From contig CAVRGQ010000009.1 in assembly GCA_963720785.1 (NCBI GenBank), positions 62,001-126,000 on the forward strand: a DNA stretch of 64,000 nt, written 5' to 3'. How positions within the stretch are numbered: the first letter of the stretch is position 1; every line of letters starts with the position of its first letter. Below the pieces are notes generated by a model. The model ran no database searches, was not told the DNA's origin, and saw only the letters and a list, made by a program, of their open reading frames with translations. Origin of the DNA: CAVRGQ01 sp963720785. GTDB lineage: Bacteria; Actinomycetota; Acidimicrobiia; IMCC26256; DASPTH01. Shown here piece after piece: positions 33,615 through 43,683 of this stretch. A program made the position numbers and the translations under genes.

Positions 33615-35407
33615 CCACCACCGAGGTGGAGGGCCCGGGCGCCGGCGACACAACGGTCGACGAGAGCGACGAGTGGGGGGCACCGGTCTCGGTACGCCGC
33701 ATCGGGCTCGAGACGCTCCTGGCGTTCGGGTTCGGCCTCGTCGCCGCGATCGCGGTGACGTGGCCGCTCGTCACCAAGCTCGGGCACACCGGCCACGACG
33801 CGTTCGACCCGCGCTTCCAGGCGTGGACCATCGACTGGGTGCAGCACAAGCTCGGGTCACCCGGCTCCTTGTTCGACGCCAACATCTTCGCCCCGCAGCG
33901 CAACACGCTCGCCTACTCCGACTCGCTGCTCGGCATCGCCATCCCGATGCTGCCGTTCCGCTGGCTCGGCGTGTCGCCCATCGGGCAGCTCAACATCGCA
34001 CTCTTGCTGTCGTTCGCGACGACGTTCGCGTCGGGCTACCTCTTCGGGCGCGTCGCCACCCGCTCGATCGTCGTGGGTGCGCTCACGGGCGTGGCGTTCG
34101 CGTTCGGCCCGTTCGGGTCGGTGTCGAGCGGCGTCATCCATGCCACCGCGCACGCAGGTGTCGGTGTCGCCGCCGCCGCGGCGTGGTGGCTCGCGGATCG
34201 CGCCCGCGCGCAGCGCCCGTTGCTCGCGCCGAGCGCGCTGCTCGCCGCTGCGCTGGTGTGGCAGGCGTCGGTGTCGTTCTACCCGGGTGCGTATGCGTTC
34301 GGTGCGGCGATCGTCATCCTCGCGGTGCGCGGGCGCTCGCTCGGCCGGCGCGGCTGGCTGTGGGCGGTCGGCGCGCTGGTGGTCGCCGGTGCGTGCACCG
34401 CCGCGATGGCCATCCCCTACCTCGAGGTGCGCAACGACCAGCCCGGGTTCAAGCGCACCCTCGCCGACCTGCCGCCCCTCGCCGCCGACTTCGGCGCCAC
34501 CGACCCGCGCCTCTCCATCTGGGGTTCGCTGCTCGGCAAGGGGAGCGGGTGGCCCATCTACGGCGAACCCGCCTTCCCCGGCCTCTTCCTGCTCGTGCTC
34601 GCGCCCATCGGGGCGATCGCCGGCTGGCGTGACGTCCGTCGGCGCCTGGCCACCATCGCCGGCGTCGCGCTGGTGCTCGTGGGCCTCGCGCTCGGCCTCG
34701 GCGCCGGTCCCACGGGGTGGCGCCAGTACACGCCCTACCGCCTCCTCTTCGAGTTCGTGCCCGGTTGGGAGGCGCTGCGCGCCACCGGGCGCGCGTGGGT
34801 CGTCGGCCTCCTCGGCGTGGGCCTGCTGGCCGGGCTCGGCGCCCTCGCCATCGGCCGTTGGTTCGCCAGGCGCTTCCACTGGCGGGCCCGCACGGTCGTC
34901 GGCGTGGTCGCCGCGGTCGCGCTGCTCGGCGTGCTGGTGGAGGGCTACGCGCCGTGGACCTCCGCCGACCAGGGGACCGTCGACATCGCGGTGTCCCCCG
35001 TCGACGAGCGCCTCGCCGAGCTGCCCCCTGGTGGCGTGCTCTACCTTCCCGCGCTCGACCAGAGCAGCCCGTTGCAGGAGGCGTTCACCGGTTTCCGCCA
35101 GGCCGAGAACGTGTACGGCACCACCGCCCACCACCGCAGCACTCCCAACGGGTACTCCGGCTACTTCCCGCCGTCGTGGAAGCGGATCTCCCGCGTGATG
35201 GGCGACCTGCCCGACCCGTTGGCACTCGCCGAACTGCAGCGCCTCGGCGTCCGCTACGTGGTGGTGAGGAGCTGGGCGGAGGGTGGTCCGTGGGGCCACA
35301 TGCTGAACCCGGAGTTCGCCGCACCCCCGCTGCAGCTGCTCGGCACCTACGACGGCGACGTGCTCTACGAGGTCCCGAGCGAGAAGATCAGCCCCGATGC
35401 CAGTTGA
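33611..35407 (+). CDS. Large GT-C-like membrane protein
   Basis: This intact 598-residue protein has about twelve predicted helices. It starts with an acidic cytoplasmic tail, then VRRIGLETLLAFGFGLVAAI and a loop with GHTGHDAFDPRFQAWTIDWV (acidic residue pair in the position expected for GT-C enzymes). LFDANIFAPQRNTLAYSDSL follows; similar blocks occur in uncharacterised bacterial GT-C proteins. The C-terminal 130 residues form a soluble extracytoplasmic domain (ELPPGGVLYLPALDQSSPLQ, RQAENVYGTTAHHRSTPNGY). It probably acts in lipid-linked glycan assembly. It overlaps the downstream gene by 11 nt. Confidence 0.7.
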   Translation: MTTTEVEGPGAGDTTVDESDEWGAPVSVRRIGLETLLAFGFGLVAAIAVTWPLVTKLGHTGHDAFDPRFQAWTIDWVQHKLGSPGSLFDANIFAPQRNTLAYSDSLLGIAIPMLPFRWLGVSPIGQLNIALLLSFATTFASGYLFGRVATRSIVVGALTGVAFAFGPFGSVSSGVIHATAHAGVGVAAAAAWWLADRARAQRPLLAPSALLAAALVWQASVSFYPGAYAFGAAIVILAVRGRSLGRRGWLWAVGALVVAGACTAAMAIPYLEVRNDQPGFKRTLADLPPLAADFGATDPRLSIWGSLLGKGSGWPIYGEPAFPGLFLLVLAPIGAIAGWRDVRRRLATIAGVALVLVGLALGLGAGPTGWRQYTPYRLLFEFVPGWEALRATGRAWVVGLLGVGLLAGLGALAIGRWFARRFHWRARTVVGVVAAVALLGVLVEGYAPWTSADQGTVDIAVSPVDERLAELPPGGVLYLPALDQSSPLQEAFTGFRQAENVYGTTAHHRSTPNGYSGYFPPSWKRISRVMGDLPDPLALAELQRLGVRYVVVRSWAEGGPWGHMLNPEFAAPPLQLLGTYDGDVLYEVPSEKISPDAS

Positions 35408-36951
35408 CGCTCCCGCGTGGTCACGCGCACCCGCGATCACGGCCGGGCTGCTCGTCGGCGCGTTCGCGCTGCTCGCGCTGGTGTTCGTGTTCCGCGGGCG
35501 GCTCAACGGCGACGAGGGCTGGTACCTCTACGGCGGGCGCCTCGCGTGGCGTGGCCAGCTGCCCTACAAGGACTACGCGTTCACGCAGATGCCGCTCACC
35601 GCGTACGCCTACGGCCTGCTGCAGACGATCAAGGCCAGCGTGTTCCTCGGGCGGCTCACCTCGGTGGTGTTCGCGGTGGGCGCGGTGGCGCTGTGCACGC
35701 GGGTTGCGTGGCGCGAGGCCGGGCGCGCCCGTGGGCATCGCGGTGGCGCTGCTGTGCGTGGCGTTCCCCGTCGGCGTCTACAACCTCACGCTGGTCAAGA
35801 CCTACGCATTGGGCGCGTTCTTCCTCGCCGCGGTGCTCGCGTGCCTCACGACGCCCGGTCGCCCGGCTCGGTGGTGGACGCTCGCCACCGCGGCGTCGTT
35901 CGGGCTGTTGCTCACCCGCACCACCGGTCTCCCCGTCACCCTGCTCGTGGTGCTGTTCTGCATCTTCCGGGCGCCCGACCGCGCCACGCGCCGCAACGTG
36001 GCGTGGTGCACCGTCGCCGGTGTGGTCGCCACGCTCGCGCTGCCGCTCGCCGACCCGAGCTCCGCGCAGTACAACTTGTTCACCTTCCACAACCTGCTGT
36101 GGCACGGCGCGGACGTGCGCACGAAGATCGACGTGATCGTCCACGACCGCATCGAGGACTGGCTGCGCGACTACCCCGCGTACATCACCCTCGGCGTCGC
36201 CGCGTTCATCGCGGTGTACGCGTCGAAGGGGCTGCGCGCGTATCTGGTGCGCCAGCCGGGGGTCGCGATCGTCGGGCTCGGCATCGTCGGCATGCTCGTC
36301 GCGCAGCTCGTGGGGGGCGAGTGGGCGTCGGTCGAGTACTTCACCCCCGTGATCCCCCCGTTGCTCGCGGTGACCGTGGTGATGCTCGTGCACGCGGTGC
36401 GACCCGAGGCCGGGTGGTCCTCGTCCCGTGCCCTCGCCGGCGTCGCGGTCGTCGCGGTGGCCGCCGTTGCCGTCACCACCCTCGTGCACCCGGGCGTGAG
36501 CGAGTACTTCACGAGCCCGGGCGACGCGGGCAGCGTGCAGCAGGCCGGGCGCATCGCCGACGTGCTGCGCGACCACACCCGCGACGGCGACCTCGTGCTC
36601 ACCATGTGGGCGCAGCCCTCCGGCCTCGAGTCGGGCCGCGACCAGGTCGACGGCGTCACCATGGGGGTGTTCTCCTACGAGGACCTCACCCTGCAGGAGG
36701 CGCACGACTACCACTTCGTGAACCGGAAGATGCTGCGCTCCATGCTGCGGCGCAAGGAGCCCGCGGCGGTGGTGTTCACCGGGGTCGACCAGCTCGTCTT
36801 CAGCTTCCAGGGGAGCTTCTCGACCGTCCCCGCCGACCCCGACGGCATCCTCGGCGAGCTCGACGGCCGCTACCACCTGGTCGAGACCACCCGCACCTGG
36901 GGTGTCGACGAGCCAACGTGGGTGAAGGTCTACGTGAGGGACGACCGGTAG
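35397..36951 (+). CDS. GT-C/GT39-like membrane glycosyltransferase, one frameshift
   Basis: This membrane protein of about 517 residues starts at ATG 35397 inside the end of the preceding gene. It has RGRLNGDEGWYLYGGRLAWR, an acidic DE pair after the first helix as in GT39-like enzymes, and PYKDYAFTQMPLTAYAYGLL. The frame changes near 35730; GIAVALLCVAFPVGVYNLTL, LTRTTGLPVTLLVVLF and HDRIEDWLRDYPAYITLGVA follow. The C-terminus is soluble: TMWAQPSGLESGRDQVDG, VNRKMLRSMLRRKEPAAVVF. It is part of the plus-strand glycan operon. Confidence 0.78.
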
Positions 36952-36962
36952 CCTCGGGGGCC

Positions 36963-37961
36963 ATGACCGCGCCCGACCCGACCGATCCCGCGCCGCTCGC
37001 GGACGCCCGTCGGCGTGAGCAGGGCCGCGACAACGAGCGCAACACCGAGCTCCTCGCCGCCGAGCTCCCCGCGGCCCGCTACATCGACGCCCGCTACCTG
37101 CAGTGGCTCTACGACGACAACCCCTACGGCCCCGCGATCCAGCGGTCGGTCGACGACGACGACGGTGTGCGCATCGGCCACTATGCGCTGATCCCGCAAC
37201 GCTTCCGCGGCCGCGACGGCATCGTGCCCGCGGCGTTCTCGCTGCACGCGGTGGTGCGCTCCGGCGGCCAGCGCAAGGGCCTCTTCACCGACATGGGCCT
37301 CGAGATCTACGAGGAGGCGGGCGCCGCGGGCTGGCAGCTCACCACCGGCGTGTGCAACGAGAAGTCGATCGGCGCAGTCGTGAAGTACATGGGCTGGAAG
37401 TGGCCCGGCCCGCTGCCGGTGCGCCTCGTCGCCCCCTACGCGATGGCGGGCAAGGACGCCCGCCAAGTGCAGAGCCGCACCGTCGACGCCGCCTACCTCG
37501 CGAGCACCGAGTTCGAGCAGCTCGTCGCCGGCCTCGACGCCTTCCCGGTGGAGCAGTGGACCAACAGCTACACCGCGGAGTACCTGCGCTGGCGCCTCGC
37601 CTGCCCGGCCACCACCTACGCCATCCACGTGACCGACGAACTGGTCGCGATCACCACCACCGACGTGCGCTTCGGCGTGCGCGCGGTCGCGGTGCTCAAG
37701 CTGCTGCCGCGCGACGGACGCAGCGGCTTCACCACCAAGCTGCGCGCCGAGTCGATCGTGAGCGCGGCGTGCCGCTTCCACCGCGCGCCCTACGCGGTGT
37801 ACGCCGGATTCAACCCGCACGTCGCGCTGCGCGGCGTGCAGCCGCCCCGCAAGCTGCAGCCGTCGCCGCTCAACCTCATCATCCGCAGCCTCTCCCCCGC
37901 GATCGACCAGGGCCCGCTGATGATCGACACCTTCGAGTTCCTCGACATGGACGCGTACTGA
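36963..37961 (+). CDS. GNAT-family N-acetyltransferase
   Basis: This intact 332-residue cytoplasmic protein starts at ATG 36963. The N-terminal half shows the GNAT core: YLQWLYDDNPYGPAIQRSVD, IGHYALIPQRFRGRDGIVPA, SLHAVVRSGGQRKGLFTDMG (acetyl-CoA binding region) and GVCNEKSIGAVVKYMGWKW. The second half (YTAEYLRWRLACPATTYAIH) suggests a duplicated or extended GNAT fold. I infer acylation of an amino sugar or nucleotide sugar for the glycan made by the surrounding operon. A TAGCCT hexamer overlaps the previous stop, 8 nt before the start, and may add an internal promoter. Confidence 0.75.
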   Translation: MTAPDPTDPAPLADARRREQGRDNERNTELLAAELPAARYIDARYLQWLYDDNPYGPAIQRSVDDDDGVRIGHYALIPQRFRGRDGIVPAAFSLHAVVRSGGQRKGLFTDMGLEIYEEAGAAGWQLTTGVCNEKSIGAVVKYMGWKWPGPLPVRLVAPYAMAGKDARQVQSRTVDAAYLASTEFEQLVAGLDAFPVEQWTNSYTAEYLRWRLACPATTYAIHVTDELVAITTTDVRFGVRAVAVLKLLPRDGRSGFTTKLRAESIVSAACRFHRAPYAVYAGFNPHVALRGVQPPRKLQPSPLNLIIRSLSPAIDQGPLMIDTFEFLDMDAY

Positions 37962-37974
37962 TGGGCGCTTGCTG

Positions 37975-38799
37975 ATGCGCGCGCCGGTCACCTTCACCCT
38001 CGATCTCGAGGACCACCGCGAGTCCGACGCGCAGGAAGTCCGCTTTCCGCAGCTCACCCGCCAGGTGCTCGACTTCCTCGACGACCGTGGGGTGCGCGGC
38101 ACCTTCTTCGTGGTCGGTGAGGTCGCCGAGGGAGCACCCGCCCTCGTGCGTGAGGTCGCGGCACGCGGCCACGAGATCGCCCTGCACGGCTGGCGCCACG
38201 TGCCCCTCACCGACCTCGCCCCGTCCACCTTCCGCGCCGACGTCGCCCGCGGCAAGGCCCTGCTCGAGGACCTCACCGGCACTCCGGTCGACGGCTTCCG
38301 CGCCCCGACCTTCTCGCTGGTACCGGACTCGCGCTGGGCGGTCGACGTGCTCGCCGAGGAAGGCTTCACCTACTCCTCCAGCGTGCTGCCGGCCAAGAGC
38401 CCGCTCTACGGCGACCCCACGCTGCCCACCGGTGCGTTCCGCTGGCCCAACGGCCTGGCCGAGCTGCCGTGCCCGGTGGTGCGGGGCGGCCCCATCGGCA
38501 TCCCCTACCTCGGCGGCGTGTACATGCGGGCCCTGCCCGGGCCGGTCACCGCCGGCGCCCGCGCCGCGGTCGGCAAGGGTCAGCTGCTCTGGATCTACTG
38601 CCACCCCTACGACTTCGATCCCGACGAGCCGTTCTGGGTCGTGCCCGACGCCGGGCCGATGGGCAGCCGCCTGCTCTGGTACAACCGGCGGCGCACCTTC
38701 GCCAAGGTCGAGCGCATCCTCGCCGGGCGCGCCGGCCGCCCCCTGGGCGAGCGCCTCGACGAGGTCCCCGCCACCCCGATCTCGCTCCCGACCAGCTGA
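37975..38799 (+). CDS. Polysaccharide deacetylase (NodB domain)
   Basis: This intact 274-residue protein has the metal-dependent deacetylase core: TFTLDLEDHRESDAQ supplies the acidic motif 1, GHEIALHGWRHVPLTDL has the HGxxH metal histidines, and GFRAPTFSLVPDSRWAVDVL is motif 3 (RAP). LLWIYCHPYDFDPDEPF carries the C-terminal catalytic histidine. It resembles deacetylases of exopolysaccharide loci with a D-L-E-D start. No signal peptide is visible, so it may act on lipid-linked intermediates in the cytoplasm. I chose the ATG at 37975 over a TTG 6 nt upstream. Confidence 0.9.
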   Translation: MRAPVTFTLDLEDHRESDAQEVRFPQLTRQVLDFLDDRGVRGTFFVVGEVAEGAPALVREVAARGHEIALHGWRHVPLTDLAPSTFRADVARGKALLEDLTGTPVDGFRAPTFSLVPDSRWAVDVLAEEGFTYSSSVLPAKSPLYGDPTLPTGAFRWPNGLAELPCPVVRGGPIGIPYLGGVYMRALPGPVTAGARAAVGKGQLLWIYCHPYDFDPDEPFWVVPDAGPMGSRLLWYNRRRTFAKVERILAGRAGRPLGERLDEVPATPISLPTS

Positions 38800-38813
38800 C
38801 TCGACGAGGCCCA

Positions 38814-39546
38814 GTGACCGAGTACTCCCAGCACGAGATGATCCACAAGCTCCCGCACGCGGAGATGGTCGACCGCTTCGCCTACCTGCGCGACCTCTGC
38901 GCGGGCCGGCGCGTGATCCACGTCGGCTTCGTCGACATGGGGTGCGCGCAACTCAACACCACCTCCGGTGTGTGGCTGCACGAACACCTCGACCGCACCG
39001 CGAGCGAGCTCGTGGGCATCGACCTCGACGCCGCGGGCGTCGACGACGCCAAGGCGCGCGGCTACGAGGCCTACGCGATCGACGCGTGCGACGCCGACGC
39101 GGTGGCCGCCGCGGGCATCGCGCCCGCCGAAGTGGTCGTCGCCGGCGAGGTCATCGAGCACCTCGACGACCCCGGCTCATTCCTCCAGGGCGTGCACAAC
39201 CTCGTGGCGCCCGGCGGCATCCTCGTGGTCACCACGCCGAACGCCGCGGGACTGTTCAACTCCATCGCGGTGCTCGGCAACCTGGAGGTGAACCACCCCG
39301 ACCACGTGGTGCTGTTCACGTGCCGCACGCTCGACGCGATGCTCGATGCGCCACGGCTGGGAGCCCTTCGAGCACCGCGTGTACGTGCAGGAGGTCAAGA
39401 GCCCCGGCACCACCACGCGCGACAAGGTGATGGCCGGCGGCGCCAAGGCCATCCTCGGCATGGAGAAGCTGCTCGCCCGCCTCGGCCGCCCCTTCGCCGC
39501 CGACGGCATGATCGCCGTCGCGAAGCGACCCGCGGCCTCAGACTGA
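38814..39546 (+). CDS. SAM-dependent methyltransferase, one frameshift
   Basis: This protein of about 243 residues starts at GTG 38814. It has HEMIHKLPHAEMVDRFAYLR, VIHVGFVDMGCAQLNTTSG (a motif-I variant, GFVDMG), LVGIDLDAAGVDDAKARGY, VVAGEVIEHLDDPGSFLQG and APGGILVVTTPNAAGLFN. The frame changes near 39350, then RHGWEPFEHRVYVQEVKSPG runs to 39546. It is the last gene of the plus-strand glycan operon and overlaps the convergent acyltransferase by 9 nt. A sugar methyltransferase role is inferred. Confidence 0.82.
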
Positions 39547-40838
39547 CGGAGGCTCGTCCCTCGGGTGACTCACCCAGAGGCCGCGGAAGAGTTGGCCGAA
39601 CGACTTGTCCTTCAGCGCGAGGAACGGCTTCTCCACGAGCCAGTAGCTCACGAACGCCATCGCGACCGAGCACACGAACGTGATCGCGAACACCTCGGGC
39701 AGCGTGCCGCCGAAGCTGCCCACGCCGAGCCACTCCTGCGACTTCGCCAGGAAGGCGAGGTGGAACAGGTAGAAGCCGAGCGACACCGTGCCGAGCAGCA
39801 CCAGTGGCTTCGACGCCAGCACGCGTCGAGCGCGCGCGTGGCCGTCTGGTCGCCGAACATCGCGGGCGCGAGCACGAAGAACGAGAACACGCCGAACAGC
39901 CACCAGCGGAACCAGTACTCGGCGCCGAACACCCCGGGAGTGTGCGGCGGTGAGAACGTCGCGAAGATCACCACCACCACGCCCGCGCCCGCCCACGAGT
40001 GCCACGGGTGGTCACCGAGGTGGCGCAGGAAGCGCGGCGGTGCGATACCGAGGTCCTCCCGGACGCTGAACACGGCCATCGCCATCCCTATGGCGAAGAA
40101 GTCGACCCAGTTGGGCGCCCAGATCACCGCGACCCGCGCCCACGACGGCTCGGCGACGAGGAAGTAGAGGCGGAACAGCTGCCCGAAGAGGTAGAGCCCG
40201 CCGCAGACCCACAGGGCGATGCGCACCTGCGACAGCTGCGAGCGCTTCGCCGTGTACCGGTAGAGCAGGACCCCGATCAAGGGGAGCATGAAGTAGAAGA
40301 CGAACTCGGCGGTGAGGCTCCACGCCTGCGGGATCGCGTAGTGCCCCTCCTGCCCGGGCCCGCCGCCGAGCGCGAGGTCTTGCGTCGCGAAGGGAAACAG
40401 CAACGTGTAGAAGAGCACCGCGTTCTTCAGCGTGCCGAGCAGTTGGCCGAGCACCACGACCACGAACGTGAGCGCGAACCAGTAGCCGGGGAACACGCGC
40501 AGCGAACGGCGCCGCAGGAACGTGGACGTCTTGCCCGGTGCGCGGCCCGACAGCTGGCGGCCGATGAACGGTCGGAACAGCAGGAAGCCCGACAGCGTGA
40601 AGAACATGGCCACGCCGACGTCCATGCGTTGCAGCAGCGACTGCACCCACTCGGGCAGGTTCGCCTCCACCCACGGACGTGTGGCGAACGCGGCGTGCAC
40701 GAGCAGCACCATCGTCATGCCGATGAAGCGGAACGCGTCGAAGCACGGGAAGTAGCGCCGCGGCGGCGCGGCCGTGCCCGGCGCGGCGTCGGCGGTGACC
40801 GGGGTGGAGGTCGCCCGGGGGTCAGCGCTCGCGGTCAC
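39538..40838 (-). CDS. Membrane acyltransferase (acyltransferase-3 family), one frameshift
   Basis: This polytopic protein of about 433 residues starts at GTG 40838, overlapping the upstream DUF2304 stop (GTGA). It has PCFDAFRFIGMTMVLLVHAA (catalytic His), DVGVAMFFTLSGFLLFRPFI, FLRRRSLRVFPGYWFALTFV and QAWSLTAEFVFYFMLPLIGV. Near 39822 the frame changes, and ASKPLVLLGTVSLGFYLFHL and VSYWLVEKPFLALKD finish the fold. There is no SGNH domain, unlike the protein at 27081. It likely O-acylates a surface glycan. Confidence 0.87.
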
Positions 40839-41296
40839 GCGCGGTCGCCGTCCTCCGCCGCCGCTGCATCGGTCGTCGCCGGCTTGCCGGTCGACCGCTC
40901 GTGCGCGGCTTCCTGGGTGCGGAGGCGCTCGTCGAGCTCGAGCCGCAGCAGCGCGTACTCCTCGGCCAGCGCGCGGGTGCGGTCTTCGAGGCGCGACAGC
41001 TCCCACGAGAAGTGCAGCACCAGCACGAGCAGGAAGCTCAGCGCGAGCAGCATGAACGTGGCCGGCGGGTACGCGATGCCGAAGCGGTCCGACACCCAGC
41101 TCAACAGGCCGGGGAAGATCGCGAGGATCGCGAGCCCGATGCCGATCGAGAACCACAGCACCGAGTACTTCGCGCGCAGACGCCGGCTGCGCACCAGCGC
41201 CACGATGAAGGCGATCACCGCGGCGGCGAGCACGATCACCAGCACGTGCGCGGCGGCGCTCATCCCGCCGACGACCACCCCCGCCAAGCCGTTCAC
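40835..41296 (-). CDS. DUF2304 family membrane protein
   Basis: This intact 153-residue protein has three predicted helices near the N-terminus (VLVIVLAAAVIAFIVALV; VLWFSIGIGLAILAIFPGLL; FMLLALSFLLVLVLHF). An amphipathic coiled-coil-like tail follows (SRLEDRTRALAEEYALLRLE). DUF2304 proteins usually accompany a polyprenyl-phosphate glycosyltransferase of the DPM1 type, as here, and may help its membrane assembly or flip the product. The GTG start at 41296 overlaps the GT2 stop by 4 nt. Confidence 0.85.
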   Translation of the reverse strand: MNGLAGVVVGGMSAAAHVLVIVLAAAVIAFIVALVRSRRLRAKYSVLWFSIGIGLAILAIFPGLLSWVSDRFGIAYPPATFMLLALSFLLVLVLHFSWELSRLEDRTRALAEEYALLRLELDERLRTQEAAHERSTGKPATTDAAAAEDGDRA

Positions 41297-42051
41297 GAGT
41301 CACCGCCGATGTCGTCGGCCGTGTGGCGCAGGTCGTGGCGGCGCGCCCGCTCCTTGCGCGTGGTGGTGGACACCACGAGCACCACGAGCAGGCGCACGTA
41401 GTAGTAGACGAGGCGCAGACGCCGGTTCGACGGCGCGCCGCCGGTGCGGCCGCGCATGTTGACCGGCACCTCGCACACCTTGAAGCCGGCGTTGCACGCC
41501 AGCACGAGGGCCTCGACCGAGTCCATGTACTCGACCGGGTACGTGACCGCGAAGAACTCGAGCATGCCGCGCGAGAACGCGCGGAATCCCGAGCTGGTGT
41601 CGGTGAACTCCTGCCCCACCAGGCGGTGCACGAGGCGCTGCAGCAGCTTCATCGTGCGCCGGCGGATGCCGCTCACCTCGTAGGTGACCGCGCCGCCCTC
41701 GGCGAAGCGGCTGCCGATCACCATGTCGGCGCCGTCGGCGAGCGGGCCGAGGATGGCCGCCACCGCGAGCGGGTCGTGCTGCCCGTCGGCGTCGAACTGC
41801 ACGGCCTGGTCGTACCCGTTGCGCACCGCGAACGCGAAGCCGGTGCGCAACGCACCGCCGATGCCGAGGTTGAACGGCAGCTCGGCGACGTGCGCGCCGT
41901 TGGCGCGGGCGATGTCGGCGGTGCGGTCGACCGAGCCGTCGGACACGACGAGGACGTCGTACTCCGGCGTCTGCTCGGCCAGCTCCTTCAACACCGCGGG
42001 GAGCGACTGCTCCTCGTTGTAGGCCGGGATGACGACCAGCGTCCGCGGCAT
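41293..42051 (-). CDS. DPM1-like family 2 glycosyltransferase (polyprenyl-phosphate sugar synthase)
   Basis: This intact 252-residue enzyme has TLVVIPAYNEEQSLPAVLKE, VLVVSDGSVDRTADIARANG, QFDADGQHDPLAVAAILGP (DAD metal motif), MVIGSRFAEGGAV and FTDTSSGFRAFSRGMLEFF. This pattern is that of dolichol/polyprenyl-phosphate hexose synthases. It has no C-terminal membrane helices, so the DUF2304 partner may anchor it. Its product would be the lipid-phosphate sugar donor for the GT39/GT-C enzymes nearby. ATG 42051 overlaps the upstream stop. Confidence 0.92.
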   Translation of the reverse strand: MPRTLVVIPAYNEEQSLPAVLKELAEQTPEYDVLVVSDGSVDRTADIARANGAHVAELPFNLGIGGALRTGFAFAVRNGYDQAVQFDADGQHDPLAVAAILGPLADGADMVIGSRFAEGGAVTYEVSGIRRRTMKLLQRLVHRLVGQEFTDTSSGFRAFSRGMLEFFAVTYPVEYMDSVEALVLACNAGFKVCEVPVNMRGRTGGAPSNRRLRLVYYYVRLLVVLVVSTTTRKERARRHDLRHTADDIGGDS

Positions 42052-43542
42052 CAGCCCTGCGGCGTGGGTGCCGCGACCTCTTCGTGGTACTCCTCCTCGA
42101 CGTTCACCGACCACACGTCGTGGGAGGCCCCGAAGAGGTTCTCCACCGTGAGCATCGCGGTGTACATCGAGTGGTCCTGGTTGTTGTAGCGGTGCATGCC
42201 GTTGCGCCCGACCGGGTGCACGTTGGGCGTGTTGGCCTCGAGCCAGTCGCGCAGGACCTGCACGTTCTGCTTGTACACCCAGTCGTAGAACGGGTACGCC
42301 TTGGGCATCCGCACCACGTAGCCGTCCTCCACCTTGGTGGGGTCGACGAGGTTCAGGTGCGCGAGCTCACGCTTGCCCTGCTCCACGAGGTCCTCGTCGG
42401 ACTTCGTCCACATCTCGTCGCCCTCTTGCACGAAGAACTCGAGGCCGAGGCAGGTGCGCCCGTCCTTCACGAGGTAGGGCGACCACGAGCTGAAGTTCTG
42501 GATGCGGCCGACCTCGACGTCGGGGTCGTGGATGTAGATCCACGTGTCGGGGAAGCCGAACTTCTCCGGCACCACGAGCGCGACGGTCATGAAGTCGCGG
42601 TAGCGCAACGAGTGCGCCGCCTTCATCACCTCGTCGGGCACCGGCGGGTCCATCGCCTCGAGCAGCTGGCTGATCGGCATCGACGAGATCACGTCGGTGC
42701 ACACGTGGCGCGTCTCCACACCGTTGGTGGTGGTGGTGACCGACGTGGCCCGGCCGCCGCGATGCTCGATCTTGGTGACCCGGGCGTCGAACTCGACGGT
42801 GCTGCCCTGCTCGGTGACGAGCTCGGTGCAGCGCTCCCACATCTGGCCGGGGCCGTACTTGGGGTAGTTGAACACCTCGATGAGGCTGGTGACCTGCTTG
42901 CCCTTGTCGCGGCCCCCGAAGACCTTGGCCCGGATCGGCTCCCACACCGCGGCCCACAGCGACATGCCCTTGATGCGCTGTGCGCCCCAGTCGGCCGCGA
43001 TCTCCGACGCGGACACGCCCCAGACCTTCTCGTTGTAGGTCTTGAAGAAGTGGTTGTAGAGCCGACGGCCGTAGTTGGCGACGATGTAGCCCTCGAGCGT
43101 CGACTGGTCCTTCGGCGGACGCACCCGCGGCGTACAGGTAGGAGAAGCCGCAGAGCACCGCCTCGACCGGGCCCAGGTTCTTGAGCGCGTTGCCCGGCTT
43201 GATCGGGTAGTCGTAGAGCTTGCCGCGGTAGTAGATGCGGCTCATGCGCGGGCGGTGCAGGAACTCGTCGGGGCCGAGGATCTCGAACCAGAAGTCCTCG
43301 ACCGGCTTCACCTTGGTGAAGAACCGGTGGCCGCCGATGTCGAAGCGCCAGCCGTCGCGGATCACCGTGCGGCTGATGCCGCCGACGATGTCGTCGGCCT
43401 CGAGGATCGTGGACGACACGCCGTGCTTGTGGAGCATGTAGGCCGCGGTGAGCCCGGCGGGCCCGGCGCCGATGATGACGATGTCGCGGTCGGCCGCGGC
43501 CTCCGTCGATCCGTCGGTGGCGTCGTTGGCTGCTTCGGTCAA
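42051..43542 (-). CDS. FAD-dependent oxidoreductase, UDP-galactopyranose-mutase-like, one frameshift
   Basis: This flavoprotein of about 496 residues starts at TTG 43542 (ribosome site GGGGGAG). The N-terminus binds FAD (VIIGAGPAGLTAAYMLHKHG), then RFDIGGHRFFTKVKPVEDFW and SRIYYRGKLYDYPIKPGNAL. The frame changes near 43128, and YGRRLYNHFFKTYNEKVWGV, GRIQNFSSWSPYLVKDGRTC and GRNGMHRYNNQDHSMYTAML follow. It belongs to the amine-oxidase-like group related to UDP-galactopyranose mutase that is common in polysaccharide loci. Mutase activity (making a furanose sugar) is a hypothesis. It heads a four-gene coupled cassette with GT2, DUF2304 and acyltransferase. Confidence 0.82.
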
Positions 43543-43607
43543 GGTGAGGTTCTCCCCCTGAGGCGGACCCCGAGTCTACGGGCCGGGGCCCCCGAAACCG
43601 GGCTTTG

Positions 43608-43675
43608 CGGGCCGGTGAGGCCGCAATCGAAGCGGCGGTGCGGGCCCGGTGAGGCCCGCAATCGAAGCGGCGGTG
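43608..43675. repeat. Two-copy ~34-bp tandem repeat
   Basis: Copy 1 (43608-43640) and copy 2 (43641-43675) share CGGGCC(C)GGTGAGGCC(C) followed by GCAATCGAAGCGGCGGTG. They differ only by two single C insertions. The repeat lies in the 141-nt gap upstream of the FAD oxidoreductase gene. Function is unknown; it may be replication slippage or a regulatory array. Confidence 0.85.
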
Positions 43676-43683
43676 CAGGGGCC

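Noticed and set aside
38087..39430. Long plus-strand open frame overlapping the deacetylase and methyltransferase genes
   Set aside because: It is another frame of the same strand with Ser/Arg/Pro-rich sequence and no family resemblance; the motif-bearing frames are the true genes.
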